Shown: positions 52,185-62,231, counted from the stretch's first letter. The stretch is 64,000 nucleotides of DNA from Lederbergia wuyishanensis (GCF_022900255.1 NZ_JALIRM010000018.1:1-64000), one strand, 5' to 3'. A program made the numbers and translations. Notes: generated by a model from the sequence alone, not told the origin.

Positions 52185-52940
52185 CTAATTTCGCAAATAA
52201 TATAAAAGAATGCCTGCAGCAACTGCTACATTTAGAGATTCACTCTGTCCATAAATGGGAATATAGAGGTTTTTATCTGTATTTTTGAGAATATCAGGCG
52301 CTACTCCAGCACCTTCGTTTCCCACTATTAATGCAAAAGACTCGGTTGGAGCAATTTCCTTATAAGATACAGCTCCCTCTAAAGCTGTTCCATAGACGGG
52401 AATATCGGACTTTTTAAATGATTCAATCCATGTATGTATATCACCGGAAACAATAGGCAAATGAAAATGACTGCCTTGTGCTGAACGGATAACTTTCGGA
52501 TTATATATATCTCCTGTGCCTTCCCCAACTATTACCACGTCAACCCCCACTGCATCAGCAGTACGTATCATCGTACCTATGTTACCCGGATCTTGTACTC
52601 CATCAAATAATAAAAATCGTTTCTGTTTTGTTAAATTAATCGTTATCTCTTTTTTACGGCAAATGGCGAAAATCCCTTGTGGAGTTTTTGTATCTGAAAT
52701 AATTTTGCTTATATCGGCGGTTATCTTCGTTATTGATGGCATGTCACGAAACATCCATGAGTCTGGGATCTGAATGTTTTCTTGGAGGATTATTTCAATT
52801 ACATCATTCGTTTTCAATGCTTCCTCAATTAGATGTTCCCCTTCAATAATATATCTTCCTGTTAAATCCCGCTCTTTTTTCGTGAGAAGCTTTTTCCATT
52901 CTTTAACTCGTGAATTTTTCGTTGATTGAATATATTCCAT
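52185..52940 (-). CDS. ysgA: SPOUT-family rRNA/tRNA methyltransferase
   Basis: The product has 251 residues. An N-terminal L30e-like RNA-binding domain (RVKEWKKLLTKKERDLTGRYIIEGEHLIEEAL) is followed by the SPOUT knot motifs FDGVQDPGNIGTMIRTADAVGVD, VIRSAQGSHFHLPI, LIVGNEGAGVAPDIL and YIPIYGQSESLNVAVAAGILLY. These are the conserved motifs 1-3 of TrmH-type 2'-O-methyltransferases. In B. subtilis YsgA modifies 23S rRNA. It is divergent from sspI. Confidence 0.93.
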   Translation of the reverse strand: MEYIQSTKNSRVKEWKKLLTKKERDLTGRYIIEGEHLIEEALKTNDVIEIILQENIQIPDSWMFRDMPSITKITADISKIISDTKTPQGIFAICRKKEITINLTKQKRFLLFDGVQDPGNIGTMIRTADAVGVDVVIVGEGTGDIYNPKVIRSAQGSHFHLPIVSGDIHTWIESFKKSDIPVYGTALEGAVSYKEIAPTESFALIVGNEGAGVAPDILKNTDKNLYIPIYGQSESLNVAVAAGILLYYLRN

Positions 52941-53038
52941 CAGTCAGGTCCTTTCAATTCATTCTTATACTATTATACATATTCTTGAGGTTTTGCGAAA
53001 AACTAAGTTGAACTTACATAGAAAGGAGATACACATTC

Positions 53039-53245
53039 ATGGATATCAATATAAGAAATGCCGTAATTCACAATATTTCAGGAAACTCACAAGACCAGTT
53101 AAGGGATACAATCATTGATGCCATTCAGCGCGGAGAGGAAAAACTACTCCCGGGGCTAGGTGTATTATTTGAAGTAATTTGGCAAAACGCAGATGAACAA
53201 GAGAAAAACATGATGCTAGGCACATTAGAACAAGGATTAAAATAA
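53039..53245 (+). CDS. sspI: small acid-soluble spore protein I
   Basis: The product has 68 residues matching Ssp[52 protein letters not shown]. It is a minor spore-core protein made in the forespore, normally from a sigma-G promoter. AGAAAGGAG lies about nine bases upstream of the ATG. A strong terminator follows at once. Confidence 0.96.
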   Translation: MDINIRNAVIHNISGNSQDQLRDTIIDAIQRGEEKLLPGLGVLFEVIWQNADEQEKNMMLGTLEQGLK

Positions 53246-53247
53246 AG

Positions 53248-53280
53248 GAGACGCATGACTTTTCATGCGTCTCCCGTTTT
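53248..53280 (+). terminator. terminator of sspI
   Basis: GGAGACGCATGA pairs perfectly with TCATGCGTCTCC around a 3-base loop, followed by CGTTTTTAA. Confidence 0.92.
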
Positions 53281-53286
53281 TAAGAT

Positions 53287-54372
53287 TTATCCAAATGTTA
53301 TTTCATCTACCGTTTTCCGATCTAAACGCTTTACAACTTCTGTAATCAGCTTAACCGCATTTTCAAAGTCGTCACGATGTAGTATTCCAGCATGTGTATG
53401 GATATAACGTGTAGCAATTGTGATAGCTAGAGATGGTGCTCCCTCATGAACTAAGTGAGTTGCTCCTGCATCTGTTCCACCACCAGGAATTGCATCAAAC
53501 TGATAAGGAATTCCTAATTCATCTGCTGTCTTTGTTACAAGATCACGAAGCCCTTTATGCGAAACCATGGATGCATCATATAAAATTATTTGCGGTCCAT
53601 CTCCCATCTTACCCATTGCTTCTTTTTCACTAACTCCTGGAGTATCTCCAGCAATCCCAACATCTACAGCAATGGAAATATCAGGCTGAACTTTATTTCC
53701 AGCAGTTTTTGCACCTCTTAAGCCAACTTCCTCTTGTACCGTTCCAACACCATAAACGACATTCGGATGTTTTTCATCTTTCAAATTTTTTAATACATTA
53801 ATTGCAATCGCACAGCCAATACGGTTATCCCAAGCTTTTGCAAGTAAATGTTTTTCATTGTTCATTACAGTAAAGTCAAAATACGGAACTGCCATGTCTC
53901 CTGGGCGTACTCCCCACTCCATTGCTTCTTCACGGCTTGAAGCACCAATATCAATAAACATATCTTTAATGTCTACTGGTTTTTTTCGCACTTCTGCAGA
54001 TAAAATATGTGGAGGTTTTGAACCAATCACACCCGTAATATCACCTTTTTCTGTTACAATCGTTACACGCTGTGCAAGCATAACTTGAGACCACCAGCCA
54101 CCGACAGTTTGGAATCGTAAAAATCCTTTTTTATCAATTTGAGTAATCATAAAACCGACTTCATCCAAATGACCGGCAATCATTATTTTGGGTCCATTTG
54201 CATCTCCAACTTTTTTGGCAATCAAACTCCCAAGTCCATCAGTTTCGATTTCATCTGCGAAAGGCTCTATGTATTTTTTCATTACTTCTCTCGGTTCCCT
54301 TTCGTTTCCAGGGATTCCCTTCGCATCTGTTAAATCTTTTAGCATTGTTAATGTTTCATCAAATTTTTGCAT
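53287..54372 (-). CDS. ysdC: M42-family metallo-aminopeptidase
   Basis: The product has 361 residues. Zinc and catalytic motifs of the M42 family are visible: [67 protein letters not shown] and [12 protein letters not shown]. These dodecameric enzymes remove N-terminal residues from peptides; related proteins are annotated as glutamyl aminopeptidase or endoglucanase M. It is convergent with sspI, as in B. subtilis. Confidence 0.94.
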   Translation of the reverse strand: MQKFDETLTMLKDLTDAKGIPGNEREPREVMKKYIEPFADEIETDGLGSLIAKKVGDANGPKIMIAGHLDEVGFMITQIDKKGFLRFQTVGGWWSQVMLAQRVTIVTEKGDITGVIGSKPPHILSAEVRKKPVDIKDMFIDIGASSREEAMEWGVRPGDMAVPYFDFTVMNNEKHLLAKAWDNRIGCAIAINVLKNLKDEKHPNVVYGVGTVQEEVGLRGAKTAGNKVQPDISIAVDVGIAGDTPGVSEKEAMGKMGDGPQIILYDASMVSHKGLRDLVTKTADELGIPYQFDAIPGGGTDAGATHLVHEGAPSLAITIATRYIHTHAGILHRDDFENAVKLITEVVKRLDRKTVDEITFG

Positions 54373-54400
54373 TTTGCAACCTCCATATAATAAAAATTAA

Positions 54401-54892
54401 TTAATACCCCTCTTGTTGCCTTTTGTAGTTCACTTCATTTTTAGCCTTATAGGCGTTGTGAACATCCGAAATCGAAAAACCTAATGATTGCCCAAGAATA
54501 AAGTATTGGCGCATTAATTCTTCATAACTGTCAAATGACCTTTTTGTCCGAAGTTCATCAACAAGGAAGTATATTTTTAAAAAGCTTTGGACTAAATCTT
54601 CATTTCCTTCTGATGATACGATTGAAATAGGTTCATTTGAAAATCCGAGTTCAAGGCCAATTGAAAGAATAAAATGAAACCCATCAACAAATTCTTCTAA
54701 TATAACATGGTTTTCTGATGCAGGTTTTTTACTCCAAAATTTAAAGCATCTTGTTTCATTCGCCAGTTCACCAATTTCAACGAGCAAGGCTAAAATCTTT
54801 TCTTCCAATAATTTATGGTTCTCTAGCCCATGTTCGTTCTCTATGTATTTATCTAGCTCAGCCTGCATGGAAAACATTTCTTCTAATTTCAT
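54401..54892 (-). CDS. dimeric dUTPase (MazG-like all-alpha fold)
   Basis: The product has 163 residues of the dUTPase_2 family: LLVEIGELANETRCFKFWSKK followed by VILEEFVDGFHFILSIGLELG, which together supply the E-x-x-E and E-x-x-x-D magnesium ligands. C-terminal AYKAKNEVNYKRQQEGY is also typical. It hydrolyses dUTP to dUMP, keeping uracil out of DNA and feeding dTMP synthesis. It is separate from the trimeric YncF/YosS type. It lies 28 bases upstream of ysdC, probably co-transcribed. Confidence 0.9.
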   Translation of the reverse strand: MKLEEMFSMQAELDKYIENEHGLENHKLLEEKILALLVEIGELANETRCFKFWSKKPASENHVILEEFVDGFHFILSIGLELGFSNEPISIVSSEGNEDLVQSFLKIYFLVDELRTKRSFDSYEELMRQYFILGQSLGFSISDVHNAYKAKNEVNYKRQQEGY

Positions 54893-54987
54893 TTCTTTAT
54901 CCCTCCAAAAAAATTATAACAGAAATTGAAACCTTTTCACTATTTAGACGTATAGGTGGATAAGATTACTCGAATGGAGGCCTCTTC

Positions 54988-55377
54988 ATGATCTTTTTGC
55001 TGAGACTCGTGATTTTTGCATTTATTATTTACCTCATTTATAAGATAGTCAAGTTTATAATTGACCCGAAGAGAAAACTCGAAAGTGCCCACGAACAAAA
55101 AAAGTATTTTTTCTATGATATTCCTGATAATATAAGAAAAAATTTCCTTATTACTTTCAATGGTGTCATGTTTGAAGGCGAAAAATACTTGGGAACGACT
55201 GATCGCTCATTTGAGGTTGTATCGATTTTCATATGGCCGCATAATGCCGATCTTCTCAAAGGCTTGTCCTATGACGATTTTATTTTTATTGAAAATGAGG
55301 TTAAACTTCGGTATCCAGAAAGTGAAATCGACTGGAAAAGTCCGATAAAAGAATTAATGGCAAAAAAGAAGTCTTAA
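54988..55377 (+). CDS. ysdB: YsdB family protein
   Basis: The product has 129 residues with one N-terminal membrane helix (residues 1-25), then KFIIDPKRKLESAHEQKKYFFYD and a small cytoplasmic domain (FNGVMFEGEKYLGTTDRSFEVVSIFIWPH). It matches YsdB, a sigma-W-regulated protein of unknown function in B. subtilis. A GGAGGCC ribosome site precedes the ATG. It is divergent from the dUTPase gene. Confidence 0.88.
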   Translation: MIFLLRLVIFAFIIYLIYKIVKFIIDPKRKLESAHEQKKYFFYDIPDNIRKNFLITFNGVMFEGEKYLGTTDRSFEVVSIFIWPHNADLLKGLSYDDFIFIENEVKLRYPESEIDWKSPIKELMAKKKS

Positions 55378-55510
55378 TTATTTTCCAAGTTTATTCAAAG
55401 TAGTTGAACTTTCTACTTTTTATGCGTGAAGATTTCTCTAGATAAATTGCCGTTTCATTAAAAACTTCAAGAAATAGACAACACAGAATCTAGCGTTTGT
55501 TATCAAGCTG

Positions 55511-55545
55511 AAACCCCTGTTTTTACCTTTAACAGGGGTTTTTTC
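55511..55545. terminator. bidirectional terminator right of ysdB
   Basis: AAACCCCTGTT pairs with AACAGGGGTTT around a 9-base loop and is followed by TTTT on the plus strand. It includes the stop codon of the TVP38-type gene. Confidence 0.85.
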
Positions 55546-56119
55546 CTTGGTTTGATTGCTTGAAAAAATCTTCCCAGGCAATGATAGCTATTTTTTCACG
55601 AAGAATATAAAACAGCAATAGGAGCGAGCCAATAATGACTACTGCAATTGTAGGAGTAAAGTGGGTAATAAATTCCCCAAATACGGTATAAAAAAAAGCT
55701 AGTGGTAAATTTGTCGCAAACGACCCTTTAATAAAGCCACGAAAGTCAGGTCTTCTTTCTAGTAAGCACAAATTCAGTAAGTGATAATGGAAAAATGGAA
55801 TGAGCCTTAATACTGCTATTTGCCCTACAGTCATTTTTGTGTAACGTCCAAACCATTTATATTTTATTTTCATTAATTTAGCATGCGTCCTTGGCATTTT
55901 TCTTATGCAAAAATAAAATAAAGAAGAAAGAAGAAGTAATCCCGCCATTGAATATACAGTTCCTAGGAAACTTCCAAAGAGAATTCCTCCAGCCATACAG
56001 AGGAGAACGACAGGGATAAATAAAAATTGTCTAAGAACATGAAAAAGAATAAAGATAAAAGGTGCTAGCATCCCCGTTCCTTCCATTATTGCAAGCATGA
56101 TCAGTAACTGTTCATTCAT
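55529..56119 (-). CDS. TVP38/TMEM64 (VTT domain) membrane protein
   Basis: The product has 196 residues from the ATG at 56119 with AGGTGAT upstream. Five to six hydrophobic segments and the VTT-domain pattern are present: FHVLRQFLFIPVVLLCMAGGILFGSFLGT, LLLSSLFYFCIRK, VLRLIPFFHYHLLNL and KGSFATNLPLAFFYTVFGE. DedA/VTT proteins are thought to move lipids or lipid carriers across membranes. It may be the counterpart of B. subtilis YtxB. It is next to ysdA. Confidence 0.85.
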   Translation of the reverse strand: MNEQLLIMLAIMEGTGMLAPFIFILFHVLRQFLFIPVVLLCMAGGILFGSFLGTVYSMAGLLLLSSLFYFCIRKMPRTHAKLMKIKYKWFGRYTKMTVGQIAVLRLIPFFHYHLLNLCLLERRPDFRGFIKGSFATNLPLAFFYTVFGEFITHFTPTIAVVIIGSLLLLFYILREKIAIIAWEDFFKQSNQGKNPC

Positions 56120-56167
56120 CGTGATCACCTGCTTTCCTAACACTATTTTATTTTTCCTGCTCGTCTG

Positions 56168-56440
56168 TTATGACACAAGGGTGAAAAGGTAAAAATAAAT
56201 AAACAAATCAATTATTGCCAAAATAGGAAATCCGTATTTAAACTGAAAATGCTTTGTTTTATGTCGATACACCTTCATACCGATAAAAGTCCCTGGTGCT
56301 CCCCCCATTAGAGCAACTATCCAAAGATTTTTTTCACTAATTCTCCTCTGATGGTGTATAGCTCTTCTCTTATCGCTTTTCATGATTTGTATACCGAAAA
56401 CATTGATAATAATAAAATACCAGATTAATAAGAACCTCAT
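56168..56440 (-). CDS. ysdA: YsdA family membrane protein (DUF1294)
   Basis: The product has 90 residues from the ATG at 56440 (MRFLLIWYFIIINVFGIQIM) with GGGGTG upstream. It has three hydrophobic segments and the DUF1294 core MKSDKRRAIHHQRRISEKNLW and ALMGGAPGTFIGMKVYRHKTKHFQF. The function is unknown. As in B. subtilis it follows the infC-rpmI-rplT operon on the same strand. Confidence 0.9.
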   Translation of the reverse strand: MRFLLIWYFIIINVFGIQIMKSDKRRAIHHQRRISEKNLWIVALMGGAPGTFIGMKVYRHKTKHFQFKYGFPILAIIDLFIYFYLFTLVS

Positions 56441-56760
56441 AGTCACACACCCCTTTTTATAAAACAACCTATTTAAAATTTACATAGGATTTGAAACAAT
56501 ATCCAGTATTTTAGAAATTCTATTAGATGTAACTGAGATTTGGAATAAATTTTCCTTGTCGGAGCTTCCATATTGATTAATGTCGAATTCGAGAAGGATA
56601 TTTTCTTTTCACAATTTCTTTCTCGAATGTAGCTCTTTTATTAAGAAACGTTTTATAGTTGCCGTAGCAATCCACCTTGAGAGAAGGAATAATTCCTCAT
56701 ATCAATAACTTCCCATCTACCATCATCTATTTAATTATCTAAAATAACTTTAATAAAACA
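56441..56760. other. non-coding gap between rplT and ysdA
   Basis: These 320 AT-rich bases show no coding frame of note and no recognised RNA or repeat. A short inverted word TCGAATTCGA at about 56583 is the only structure noticed. Confidence 0.5.
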
Positions 56761-56761
56761 A

Positions 56762-56797
56762 AAAACCACTCTCCATTTATATCGGAGAATGGCTTTT
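56762..56797 (-). terminator. terminator of infC-rpmI-rplT
   Basis: AAGCCATTCTCC and GGAGAGTGGTTT (minus strand) form a 12-bp stem with G-T pairs, followed by TTTTG. Confidence 0.88.
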
Positions 56798-56806
56798 TTA
56801 TAAAAA

Positions 56807-57160
56807 TTAAAGAGATGCTTTTGCTTTGTTTGCTAGTTCTGCAAATGCTTGTGCATCAGAAACTGCAAGATCTGCAAGCATTTTGCGGTTTACTTCGATA
56901 CCAGCTACTTTTAAGCCGTGCATTAAACGGCTGTATGATAGTCCGTTCATGCGAGCTGCAGCGTTAATACGTGTAATCCATAATTTACGGAAGTCACGCT
57001 TTTTGTTGCGACGATCGCGATAAGCGTACATATAAGATTTCATTACTTGTTGATTTGCTACTCTAAATAATCTATGTTTTGAACCAAAATAACCTTTAGC
57101 TAATTTTAATACTTTTTTACGACGTCTGCGGGTAACTGTACCGCCTTTTACACGTGGCAT
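56807..57160 (-). CDS. rplT: 50S ribosomal protein L20
   Basis: The product has 117 residues: [53 protein letters not shown]. It is needed early in 50S assembly and represses its own operon by binding the infC leader RNA. It is the last gene of infC-rpmI-rplT. Confidence 0.98.
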   Translation of the reverse strand: MPRVKGGTVTRRRRKKVLKLAKGYFGSKHRLFRVANQQVMKSYMYAYRDRRNKKRDFRKLWITRINAAARMNGLSYSRLMHGLKVAGIEVNRKMLADLAVSDAQAFAELANKAKASL

Positions 57161-57183
57161 AATAATTCCCTCCTAATTGGATC

Positions 57184-57384
57184 TTATTTCAGATTGTCTA
57201 GCAAGTGGCGAATACGGCGGAAATCACCTTTAGATACCATTGCTGCTTTACGTAGCTTACGTTTTTGTTTTGTCGATTTATTTGCAAACAAGTGGCTTGT
57301 ATAAGCTTGCGAACGTTTCAATTTTCCAGAACCTGTTTTTTTGAAGCGTTTTGCTGCGCCACGGTGTGTCTTCATTTTTGGCAT
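57184..57384 (-). CDS. rpmI: 50S ribosomal protein L35
   Basis: The product has 66 residues: [40 protein letters not shown]. It is the middle gene of the infC operon, with GGAGGAAG upstream of its ATG. Confidence 0.98.
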   Translation of the reverse strand: MPKMKTHRGAAKRFKKTGSGKLKRSQAYTSHLFANKSTKQKRKLRKAAMVSKGDFRRIRHLLDNLK

Positions 57385-57405
57385 AGTGTCTTCCTCCTCA
57401 AAACA

Positions 57406-57924
57406 TTACTTTTCAATTTTTGGTGCTAAAACTAAGAACATGCTTCGACCGTCCATTTTCGGAGCAGATTCAACCGTTGCTAAATCATTACACTCTTCAG
57501 CAAAACGATTTAATACACGTTGTCCGATTTCTTTGTGAGTAATCGCACGTCCTCTAAAGCGGATAGAAGCTTTAACTTTATCGCCTTTTTCCAAGAATTT
57601 GCGGCCATTACGAAGCTTTGTATTAAAATCATGCTCATCAATTGTAGGACTCAAACGAACTTCCTTAATGTTGATCACTTTTTGATTTTTACGTGCTTCT
57701 TTATCTTTCTTCTGTTGTTCGAAACGGAATTTCCCATAGTCCATAATACGGGCAACAGGAGGTTTTGCGTTTGGAGCAACAAGAACAAGGTCAAGATTTA
57801 CACGAGCAGCGATTTCAAGTGCTTCATTTCGGGATTTAACTCCCAGCTGTTCACCATTATGGTCGACGAGACGAAGTTCACGGGCACGAATGCCTTCATT
57901 TACCAACATATCTTTGCTAATAAT
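57406..57924 (-). CDS. infC: translation initiation factor IF-3, probable AUU start
   Basis: The mature frame has 172 residues: [70 protein letters not shown] and [17 protein letters not shown]. The good ribosome site GGAGG is six bases before ATT at 57924. The next ATG (57909) would delete conserved residues and the frame upstream of ATT is not IF-3-like. An AUU start is a known feature of infC in E. coli and Geobacillus and permits self-control by IF-3 proofreading. IF-3 binds the 30S subunit and checks initiator tRNA pairing. Confidence 0.95.
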   Translation of the reverse strand: MISKDMLVNEGIRARELRLVDHNGEQLGVKSRNEALEIAARVNLDLVLVAPNAKPPVARIMDYGKFRFEQQKKDKEARKNQKVINIKEVRLSPTIDEHDFNTKLRNGRKFLEKGDKVKASIRFRGRAITHKEIGQRVLNRFAEECNDLATVESAPKMDGRSMFLVLAPKIEK

Positions 57925-57993
57925 TAGCCACCTCCAAGGTTTTTTCAAAGAATACGATGTTTGTTTCAAATTGCTGCCCAAAAATGAGCATTA

Positions 57994-58130
57994 AAAAAGT
58001 ACGGGTACAAGGAACCCGCACTGTATTCACGCACAAATAGACTAGTTGAATAACAATAAACCATTAACCTGTCAACAGCTTGAATCTGCGTCAATCAGGC
58101 GAGAAGCGGGCAGCTCCTTCTTCTACAAAC
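57994..58130 (-). ncRNA. L20-type autoregulatory leader of infC with terminator
   Basis: The infC leader is about 220 bases long. It contains a terminator (GTGCGGGTT / TACCCGTAC with a 5-base loop, then six Ts; 57994-58022). Upstream sequence with GCAGATTCAAGCTGTTGACAGG could form the alternative L20-binding fold known in Bacillus. I did not verify the pseudohelix pairings. Confidence 0.75.
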
Positions 58131-58152
58131 GAGTATTCAGTTCACCTTAGTT

Positions 58153-58181
58153 ACTTTATCATAAACATATGCTTAAGTCAA
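58153..58181 (-). promoter_or_regulatory. promoter of infC-rpmI-rplT
   Basis: TTGACT (58176-58181), 17 bases, TAAAGT (58153-58158) on the minus strand, upstream of the leader. Confidence 0.55.
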
Positions 58182-58311
58182 TGATGGATCCTTCTAATCA
58201 ACGTCTTTCATAATAACAAATGCAACTTCATAATGCAATGTTTTTTTGAAAATGTTTAAAAAGGCTCTAACAGGAAAAACTTTTTATAACACTTTTTATG
58301 GAGGCATAAAA

Positions 58312-58854
58312 ATGAAAAGACTATATTCTTCCCTTTTAGGAGTCACACTCGTTTTTGGTCTAGCAGCTTGTTCAAATGATCCGTCTGTTGATAATAATCC
58401 GAAGGAACAAGTAGTTCCAACGAAAACGTCGAAAAATGCAAATACTCCGGACGATAAAAGTATAGAAAATAGTGGGAATAAATCGGTCGGAAATGTAGGC
58501 AATGATCAAGAAGCTGCAGATAGAATGAAAGAACTTAATTTCAGCAAATTTGACCTGGAAGTTCAATATGATAATGACCAAGACATTGATTTTGAATATG
58601 AACAAAGAAGTGATAATGGTGATTACAAAGCTGAATTAGAGGACACTATTAATGATAGAAAGTTAAAAGGAGTAGAGGCCTTCAGTATGATTTATACACA
58701 ATTAAAGGGCTTAGACATTAATGAAAATACTCCAAAAGAAGAAGTTATTCAAGAGTTCCTTAAACGCTTCAATCTCAGTGAAAATTATAATTCTTTTGAA
58801 TTAGAATACACATTTAAAGATGGAAGAAAAATGGAGATTAAAGATAATAAATAA
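58312..58854 (+). CDS. YusW-domain lipoprotein
   Basis: The product has 180 residues from the ATG at 58312 with ATGGAGG upstream. The signal peptide MKRLYSSLLGVTLVFGLAAC ends in a lipobox with Cys20. A low-complexity Asn/Lys/Ser-rich linker (21-65) leads to a YusW-like domain: FSKFDLEVQYDNDQDIDFEY, LKGVEAFSMIYTQLKGLDI and FNLSENYNSFELEYTFKDGR. The function of this domain is unknown. It is anchored on the outer face of the membrane and inserted convergent to thrS. Confidence 0.85.
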   Translation: MKRLYSSLLGVTLVFGLAACSNDPSVDNNPKEQVVPTKTSKNANTPDDKSIENSGNKSVGNVGNDQEAADRMKELNFSKFDLEVQYDNDQDIDFEYEQRSDNGDYKAELEDTINDRKLKGVEAFSMIYTQLKGLDINENTPKEEVIQEFLKRFNLSENYNSFELEYTFKDGRKMEIKDNK

Positions 58855-58858
58855 AGAG

Positions 58859-58900
58859 AAAGGCACCTTCTATTAATAATCAAACAGAAGGTGCCTTTTC
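58859..58900. terminator. bidirectional terminator between the YusW gene and thrS
   Basis: AAGGCACCTTCT pairs perfectly with AGAAGGTGCCTT around a 15-base loop, with T/A tracts on both sides. Confidence 0.9.
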
Positions 58901-58902
58901 TT

Positions 58903-60828
58903 TTAAATATTTACTTCTTCCTTTAACTTAGCTTTAAAATCTTCAAACGGAATAGTCTCAGACTTCTGTTCTCCGTATTTTCTTACATTTACAGAATTAT
59001 TTTCAATTTCATTGTCCCCAACAACGAGCATATAAGGAATTTTTTGCATTTGTGCTTCCCTGATTTTGTAGCCAATTTTTTCATCACGCTTATCGAGTTC
59101 AACACGGCAGCCGGATGCTTTCAATTGATCTACAACTTGTTTTGCATAATCAAAATGGGCATCAGGTGAAACAGGAATCACTTGCACTTGAACTGGAGCT
59201 AGCCAAGTTGGAAACGCTCCTTTGTACTCTTCGATTAGGAAGGCAACAAACCGTTCCATTGTGGATACAACCCCACGATGAATAACTACCGGACGATGTT
59301 GTTTTCCGTCTTCGCCTACATATGTTAAATCAAATTTTTCAGGAAGAAGGAAATCAAGTTGTACAGTTGAGAGAGTTTCTTCTTTCCCTAAAGCTGTTTT
59401 AACCTGAACATCTAGCTTAGGACCATAAAAAGCTGCCTCTCCCTCAGCTTCGAAATACTCAACCCCAAGGTCATCCATTGCTTCTTTTAGCATTGCTTGT
59501 GCTTTATTCCACATTTCATCATCGTCAAAATATTTTTCTTTATCTTCAGGATCGCGGTAAGAAAGACGGAACGAATAGTCGTTAATATCAAAGTCTTTAT
59601 ATACCTCATTTATCAGCTGAACAACACGGATAAATTCATCCTTAATTTGATCAGGACGTACAAAAATATGCGCATCATTCAATGTCATTCCACGAACACG
59701 CTGTAGTCCTGATAAAGCACCAGACATTTCATAACGGTGCATGGTTCCCAGCTCGGCAATACGGATTGGCAGTTCACGATAACTATGAATGTCATTTTTA
59801 TACACCATCATATGATGTGGGCAATTCATTGGGCGTAATACAAGCTGCTCATTATCCATTTCCATGACTGGGAACATATCATCACGGTAATGATCCCAGT
59901 GACCACTTGTTTTATAAAGATCAACGCTTCCCATTATTGGAGTATAGACATGATCGTACCCAAGCGATACTTCCTTATCGACGATATAACGTTCGATGAT
60001 TCTACGTATAGTAGCCCCTTTAGGAAGCCATAGCGGTAAACCTTGACCTACCTTTTGTGAATTTGTAAACAGGCTTAATTCTTTTCCTAATTTACGGTGA
60101 TCACGTTCTTTTGCCTCTTCCAACATTTTTAAATGTTGCTCAAGATCTTCTTTTTTGAAAAAGGCTGTTCCATAAATACGTTGCAACATTTTGTTATTAC
60201 TATCGCCACGCCAATAAGCTCCAGCAATGCTTAATAGTTTAAATTCTTTGATTTTCCCTGTTGATGGAACGTGAACACCACGGCAGAGGTCAGCAAAATC
60301 CCCTTGCTCATAAATTGTTACTTTTTCATCTGCAGGAATGGCATCAATTAATTCCTGCTTATATTCATCATGAACAAACATTTGCTTAGCTTCGTCTCGG
60401 GATACTTCCTTTCTGACAACTTCAATGTTCTCATTAACGATTTTTTTCATTTCTTTTTCAATGAGAGGAAGATCTTCCGGAGTAATGGAATGATCTAAAT
60501 CCATATCATAATAAAAACCATTTTCAATGACAGGACCTACTCCTAGCTTTACATTAGGAAATAATCTTTTTATTGCTTGTGCCATTAAGTGGGCTGTACT
60601 GTGGCGTAAAATTTCAAGCGCTCCGTCACTTTCAGGTGTGATAATTTCGATAGAACTATCTTGCCTGATTGGTGTTTTCAAATCTATGAATTGACCATTT
60701 ATTTTACCTGCCAATGCTTTTTTTCGTAAGCCCGGACTAATGGAAGCTGCAATGTCTTCTGTTGTCGTAGTATTTGAAAACTCCTTTATTGTTCCGTCTG
60801 GGAAAGTAATTTTTACTTGATCTGACAT
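58903..60828 (-). CDS. thrS: threonyl-tRNA synthetase
   Basis: The product has 641 residues. Domains in order: TGS (1-62), editing domain with [16 protein letters not shown] and [11 protein letters not shown] (HxxxH and CxxxH-type zinc/editing residues), then the class II core: [67 protein letters not shown]. The C-terminal anticodon-binding domain ends the protein ([20 protein letters not shown]). It is controlled by a T-box leader. A GGAGTG ribosome site precedes the ATG. Confidence 0.97.
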   Translation of the reverse strand: MSDQVKITFPDGTIKEFSNTTTTEDIAASISPGLRKKALAGKINGQFIDLKTPIRQDSSIEIITPESDGALEILRHSTAHLMAQAIKRLFPNVKLGVGPVIENGFYYDMDLDHSITPEDLPLIEKEMKKIVNENIEVVRKEVSRDEAKQMFVHDEYKQELIDAIPADEKVTIYEQGDFADLCRGVHVPSTGKIKEFKLLSIAGAYWRGDSNNKMLQRIYGTAFFKKEDLEQHLKMLEEAKERDHRKLGKELSLFTNSQKVGQGLPLWLPKGATIRRIIERYIVDKEVSLGYDHVYTPIMGSVDLYKTSGHWDHYRDDMFPVMEMDNEQLVLRPMNCPHHMMVYKNDIHSYRELPIRIAELGTMHRYEMSGALSGLQRVRGMTLNDAHIFVRPDQIKDEFIRVVQLINEVYKDFDINDYSFRLSYRDPEDKEKYFDDDEMWNKAQAMLKEAMDDLGVEYFEAEGEAAFYGPKLDVQVKTALGKEETLSTVQLDFLLPEKFDLTYVGEDGKQHRPVVIHRGVVSTMERFVAFLIEEYKGAFPTWLAPVQVQVIPVSPDAHFDYAKQVVDQLKASGCRVELDKRDEKIGYKIREAQMQKIPYMLVVGDNEIENNSVNVRKYGEQKSETIPFEDFKAKLKEEVNI

Positions 60829-60884
60829 GACACTACACTCCTTTTTTTATTTAGGTTCTGATAAGCTTATACATTAATTGTTGC

Positions 60885-61015
60885 TTTAGATGATCTTTCT
60901 CTGGTGGGTCAGGACATCACGGAGCTTGCGGCCAGTGAAGTCTTCAGTTAATCGTTTTTCCTGCAGGAGTCACTTCCGCTACAATCAACAATGAACTTTA
61001 TCAAAACCATTTTAA
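60885..61015. other. repeat-like stretch in the thrS leader
   Basis: Between the thrS T-box terminator and the thrS start lies a stretch with CACGGAGCTTGCGGCC and TTTTTCCTGCAGGAGTCACTTCCGC. Its words resemble the GC-rich intergenic element at 38.5-38.8 kb. No coding potential was seen. Confidence 0.35.
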
Positions 61016-61020
61016 AATAT

Positions 61021-61262
61021 AAAAAAACCCGCCCCGGAAAGGGACGAGTTTTATACACGTGGTTCCACCCTAATTTTCATCACGTAAAAAATACATAATG
61101 ACTTTGGATTATACATAACGGAGATCTTCCGCCAACCAATACTACACGCTTAAGCGAATTCATGATTGGAGTTCAAAGGTGGTAAGCATCATGTTCGTGT
61201 TGGAAAGTTCGCAGCAATTCTTTCCTCTCTGTAAACCGTAACAAAATACTCATGTCCTTATC
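61021..61262 (-). ncRNA. T-box riboswitch of thrS
   Basis: The T-box core AGGGTGGAACCACG is at 61058-61071 on the minus strand, followed by the terminator AAACTCGTCCC / GGGGCGGGTTT and seven Ts (61021-61051). Stem I lies upstream. An ACC triplet in GATGCTTACCACCTTTGAAC (61178-61183 region) is a plausible threonine specifier. Confidence 0.92.
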
Positions 61263-61273
61263 AATACTTGTAA

Positions 61274-61321
61274 ATTATAGATTATGTACGCTATTATAGT
61301 CGTTTTGAAAATGAAAATCAA
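61274..61321 (-). promoter_or_regulatory. promoter region of thrS
   Basis: TTGATT (61316-61321), 17 bases, TATAAT (61293-61298) on the minus strand; a second TATAAT lies at 61274-61279. The -35 overlaps the ytxC stop. Confidence 0.7.
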
Positions 61322-62151
61322 GTATCTGAATATGCATTTATCAAAGTATTGATATGGGTTGTCGATAGAATAGATATACGTTCTTCAAAAATATTTTTTA
61401 AAGTCCTAATAAGGGGCTGATCTTCTTCATCTGTGTATAAAAATATTTTGATGGGTGCCATTGATAAAAGAGGTGCGATAACAGATGAATCTACATAAAC
61501 TGGATGGTTAGAAAGCAAACGGCGGTCCATTATTTCCTTGATTTCATCTTTCCCCATTTCTTGTAGTTTTTCGTTTAAAAATAGAATCGGTTTTTCAAGT
61601 AATACATGTACAATATTTTTTTGAGAGACACGATTTTTTAAGTAGTCCCGCAACATATTTACAAACATCTGATAATCTTGTTCCATTTTATATTCATCAA
61701 TTGCAATATTTAAATACTTTGTAACACTTTCAAAATAATTTTTTAAACGGAATCGTAAAAAAGAATCGAATAAAACCGAACCATTAAAATTAAGTAAGTC
61801 AACTACAGCCTCATGAAGTAAATCTTCCTCGTCCATCTTACCAACTAGCGAAACTAATTCAAACCGCTCCCCAGTAAACATTTGATTTAAGATTGTAATG
61901 ATTTCAATACGTTCATCTTCAATTTCATACTTATACGTTTCATATAAGACATTGTCCACCCATTCATTTCTTTTTACATCTTGAATAAATCGGATTAAAG
62001 CTTGTATATACCGCTCTTTTTTGACAAAAAGATGATGAAAGGAATATATAAATTGGCTTTGCCTTTCCGTAAAGGAGTCTTGCAAGCCATTGGCAGATAA
62101 AAAAGCTTTAAAACGTACAGCATCTTGAATGGATTTAAACATTAATTCCAA
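61318..62151 (-). CDS. ytxC: YtxC-like (putative sporulation protein YtxC)
   Basis: The product has 277 residues, mostly helical, with no membrane segment: MFKSIQDAVRFKAFLSANGL, DLLNFNGSVLFDSFLRFRLKNY, YLNIAIDEYKMEQDYQMFVNMLRDYL, APIKIFLYTDEEDQPLIRTL and ERISILS near the end. The family is restricted to spore formers and has no known biochemical role. The start may be TTG at 62151 or ATG at 62142. It lies between dnaI and thrS as in B. subtilis. Confidence 0.88.
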   Translation of the reverse strand: MELMFKSIQDAVRFKAFLSANGLQDSFTERQSQFIYSFHHLFVKKERYIQALIRFIQDVKRNEWVDNVLYETYKYEIEDERIEIITILNQMFTGERFELVSLVGKMDEEDLLHEAVVDLLNFNGSVLFDSFLRFRLKNYFESVTKYLNIAIDEYKMEQDYQMFVNMLRDYLKNRVSQKNIVHVLLEKPILFLNEKLQEMGKDEIKEIMDRRLLSNHPVYVDSSVIAPLLSMAPIKIFLYTDEEDQPLIRTLKNIFEERISILSTTHINTLINAYSDT

Positions 62152-62231
62152 GCCTGCTCCCCCTTTTTCCCTGCATTGTTACATATATATGAGAGAGCGC
62201 TTGGACTAGACCTGCTAATATGAACAAGCAA

